From the NCBI GenBank assembly GCA_007117945.1, contig SKTN01000393.1, forward strand, positions 1-6,818: DNA of 6,818 bases. The letters are read 5' to 3'. Under the pieces are notes generated by a model. The model had not been told where the DNA came from and searched no databases. It was given only the letters and a program-made list of their open reading frames with translations. The position numbers and the translations under genes were made by a program. Position 1 is the first letter of the stretch; every line of letters starts with the position of its first letter. Of this stretch, positions 5,284 to 6,818 are shown in pieces. This DNA comes from Nitriliruptoraceae bacterium. Its GTDB lineage: Bacteria > Actinomycetota > Nitriliruptoria > Nitriliruptorales > Nitriliruptoraceae.

Positions 5284-6327
5284 TCAGGGGCGCTCCGGGG
5301 CCGCGAGCGCGGCGACCAGGGCCTCGGCCGCACGCCGGCACCCGGCGGCGTCGACGTCGAGGTGGGTGACCAACCGCAGGAGGTGGGGGCCGAAGGCGGC
5401 CACCAGGATGCCCTGCTCCGCAAGCTCGGCGGCCACCTCGCTCGCGAGCCGATCCCCCGTTCCGACGTACAGGATGTTGGTGGTCACCGACGTCGGCTCG
5501 ATCAGGTCGCCGTGGACGGCCGCGACCCGCTCGGCGATCGCGTGCGCGTTCGCGTGGTCCTCACCGAGTCGCTCACGGTGGTGGGCCAGCGCGTAGCTAC
5601 CGGCCGCGGCCAGCACCCCGGCCTGGCGCATCGCGCCCCCGAAGCGTCGGCGCCACACCCGGGCGTCGGCGATCACCGCTGCGGGGCCGACGGCCAGGGA
5701 CCCCACGGGTGCCCCCAGGCCCTTCGACAGGCACACGCTCAGCGCCGTGCAGCTGCCACCCACGGCCGCTGGATCCTCGCCGGTGGCCGCCAGGGCGTTC
5801 CACAGCCGGGCGCCGTCACCGTGCAGCGGGACACCCCGCTCGTCGGCCACCGCCCGCAGGGCCCGGAGCCGTTCCAGGCCGTGCACGGCACCGCCCCCGC
5901 GGTTGGTGGTCTCCTCGACGGAGATGGCACCCACCTCGGTGTTGGGGAAGCCGACGGGGCGCAGCGCCCCACGCACCTGCTGGGGGGCGAGCCGACCCTG
6001 GTCGCCCGTGACGGTGCGGAACTGGACCTGCGCGTTGATCGCCGCGGCACCGGCCTCGTAGGCGACCACGTGCGCGTTCGCCTCGCACACCACCTCGCTG
6101 CCGGGTGGCACGAGGGCACGCAGCAGGATCTGGGTCGCCATGATCCCCGTCGGGGTGAACACCGCGGCCTCCTGACCGAGCAGGCCCGCCACCGCCTCCT
6201 CGAGGGCACGGACGCTCGGGTCCTCCCCGTACTGGTCGTCGCCCACCTCGGCGGTGGCCATGGCGCGGCGCATCCCCTCGGTGGGGCGGGTCACGGTGTC
6301 GGAGCGCAGGTCGATGGGGTCCATCAC
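5284..6327 (-). CDS. ltaE: L-threonine aldolase, low-specificity type, PLP-dependent (beta-eliminating lyase family)
   Basis: This 347-residue cytoplasmic enzyme (usual family size) cleaves L-threonine or allo-threonine to glycine and acetaldehyde. Family landmarks are in order: LRSDTVTRP (7-15), GDDQYGEDP (29-37), TPTGIMATQ (58-66), NAHVVAYEAG (84-93, H86 expected to stack on the cofactor), EETTNRGGG (138-146), HGDGARLWNA (169-178, D171 to the pyridine nitrogen, R174), SVCLSKGLGAPVGS (197-210, K202 as the PLP Schiff-base lysine), MRQAG (233-237) and LLRLVTHLD (316-324, R318 expected to hold the substrate carboxylate). All key residues are intact. Two adjacent starts compete: GTG at 6327, 7 nt after GGAGG, and ATG at 6324, 10 nt after it. 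They differ by one residue, and the GTG has the better spacing. The start overlaps the stop of the upstream phosphatase gene, which implies co-transcription and translational coupling. Confidence 0.96.
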   Translation of the reverse strand: MMDPIDLRSDTVTRPTEGMRRAMATAEVGDDQYGEDPSVRALEEAVAGLLGQEAAVFTPTGIMATQILLRALVPPGSEVVCEANAHVVAYEAGAAAINAQVQFRTVTGDQGRLAPQQVRGALRPVGFPNTEVGAISVEETTNRGGGAVHGLERLRALRAVADERGVPLHGDGARLWNALAATGEDPAAVGGSCTALSVCLSKGLGAPVGSLAVGPAAVIADARVWRRRFGGAMRQAGVLAAAGSYALAHHRERLGEDHANAHAIAERVAAVHGDLIEPTSVTTNILYVGTGDRLASEVAAELAEQGILVAAFGPHLLRLVTHLDVDAAGCRRAAEALVAALAAPERP

Positions 6328-6818
6328 AGCAGGGCCTCCACCCGCGCGAGCAGGGCGTCATGGACCGCGGCGCCACCGGCGACCAGTCCCGGCTCACGGC
6401 TGCCGCCGAGAGAGTGGGACACCTCGGTGACCAGCCCTCCCGCCTCCTCGATCAGGAGGCCACCGGCGGCCCAGTCCCAGGGCTTGAGGCCGAACTCCAC
6501 GTAGCCGTCGAAGCGGCCGGCGGCGACCCAGGCGAGGTCGAGGGCGGCGGCCCCACCGCGGCGCACGTCGCGAACCCCGGGGAGCAGCTCGGCGACCGCC
6601 TGCCCCCAGGCCGCCCGGACCTCGGGACGGTAGGAGAACCCCGTGGCGACCAGGGCCCGTGCCAGCTCCGGTGTTCGGTTCACCGTCAGGGGTCGCCCAC
6701 CGAGCCACGCACCCCCGCCGCGGGCAGCGCTGAGCACCTCGCCGGCGGGTGGGTGGACCACGGCGCCGGCGAGGACTCCCTCGGCGTCGACGCACGCGAT
6801 GGACACGCACCACAGCGG
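6324..6818 (-). CDS. Inositol monophosphatase-family phosphatase, C-terminal part (5' end outside window)
   Basis: The frame stays open to the window edge, reading PLWCVSIACVDAEG at its visible start, where family members have a FPLWCVSIAL-like segment just after the DPIDGTTNF metal site. The GTG at 6806 is therefore internal and the gene is partial: 164 residues of about 260-270. Visible landmarks are GGGAWLGGRPL (34-44 of the visible part), RRGGAAALDLAWVAAGRFDGY (86-106) and PWDWAAGGLLIEEAGG (113-128), the C-terminal family signature whose Asp (115) binds a catalytic metal. The Mg-dependent enzyme removes phosphate from inositol phosphate or a similar small substrate. Histidinol-phosphatase (HisN) and SuhB-type enzymes look alike here, and the selective N-terminal half is missing, so substrate is left open. 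Its TGA overlaps the threonine aldolase start, so the two form an operon. Confidence 0.93.
   Translation of the reverse strand, partial: PLWCVSIACVDAEGVLAGAVVHPPAGEVLSAARGGGAWLGGRPLTVNRTPELARALVATGFSYRPEVRAAWGQAVAELLPGVRDVRRGGAAALDLAWVAAGRFDGYVEFGLKPWDWAAGGLLIEEAGGLVTEVSHSLGGSREPGLVAGGAAVHDALLARVEALL

Noticed and set aside
3480..5369. A 629-codon plus-strand open frame spanning aroF, the repeat region and the SDR gene
   Set aside because: It overlaps two well-identified genes out of frame or antisense, is rich in Arg, Pro and Gly, contains repeats dictated by the hairpins, and has no recognisable domain. It is a high-GC artefact.
5070..5423. N-terminal extension of the SDR gene to the far upstream start at 5423
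   Set aside because: The extra 118 residues overlap the aldolase gene and look non-coding, while the ATG at 5069 has a good Shine-Dalgarno and starts directly at the Rossmann strand.
4864..6504. A 546-codon plus-strand open frame antisense to the threonine aldolase
   Set aside because: The opposite strand encodes a complete enzyme with every PLP-site residue; this frame only reflects missing stops in GC-rich DNA.

Overview
The window looks like chromosomal DNA from a very high-GC, actinobacterium-like organism. Codon third positions are almost all G or C, long spurious reading frames run on both strands, and the protein families fit: a PASTA-repeat membrane protein of the PknB/Stk type, a zinc-ribbon membrane protein with an external F5/8-like domain, and an atypical short-chain dehydrogenase of the kind common in actinobacteria. 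I cannot name a species. No transposase, phage gene, tRNA, rRNA or CRISPR array is visible.

Left part (1-2330). A rightward gene enters from outside the window and supplies a disordered linker, one membrane helix and four PASTA repeats. This is most likely the end of a PASTA-type Ser/Thr kinase. It converges on a leftward gene for a membrane protein with two zinc ribbons, a proline/alanine-rich linker, one membrane helix and an extracytoplasmic discoidin-like domain. The two genes overlap tail to tail by 13 bp.

Middle (2331-4124). A 296-bp divergent spacer carries a strong 14-bp hairpin, a candidate promoter and two related 15-nt palindromes in front of aroF, which encodes a type I-beta DAHP synthase (entry to the shikimate pathway) with an N-terminal regulatory domain. 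Downstream of aroF lies a 427-bp non-coding convergent spacer. It contains a 22-bp-period tandem array followed by two near-identical perfect hairpins (18- and 16-bp stems, each capped by GTGA) 72 bp apart. This is the most unusual DNA in the window.

Right part (4125-6818). Three leftward genes follow. An inositol-monophosphatase-family gene, cut by the window edge, and an L-threonine aldolase gene overlap at stop/start and are probably co-transcribed and translationally coupled. After a 214-bp gap comes an NAD(P)-binding atypical SDR (NmrA/NDUFA9-like). The metabolic link among these three is not evident from sequence.

No complete new multi-gene system is visible. The points most worth a second look are the hairpin/tandem-repeat region after aroF, the palindrome pair in the aroF promoter, an Asp in place of the usual Glu metal ligand in the DAHP synthase, and the two-ribbon membrane protein facing the PASTA gene.
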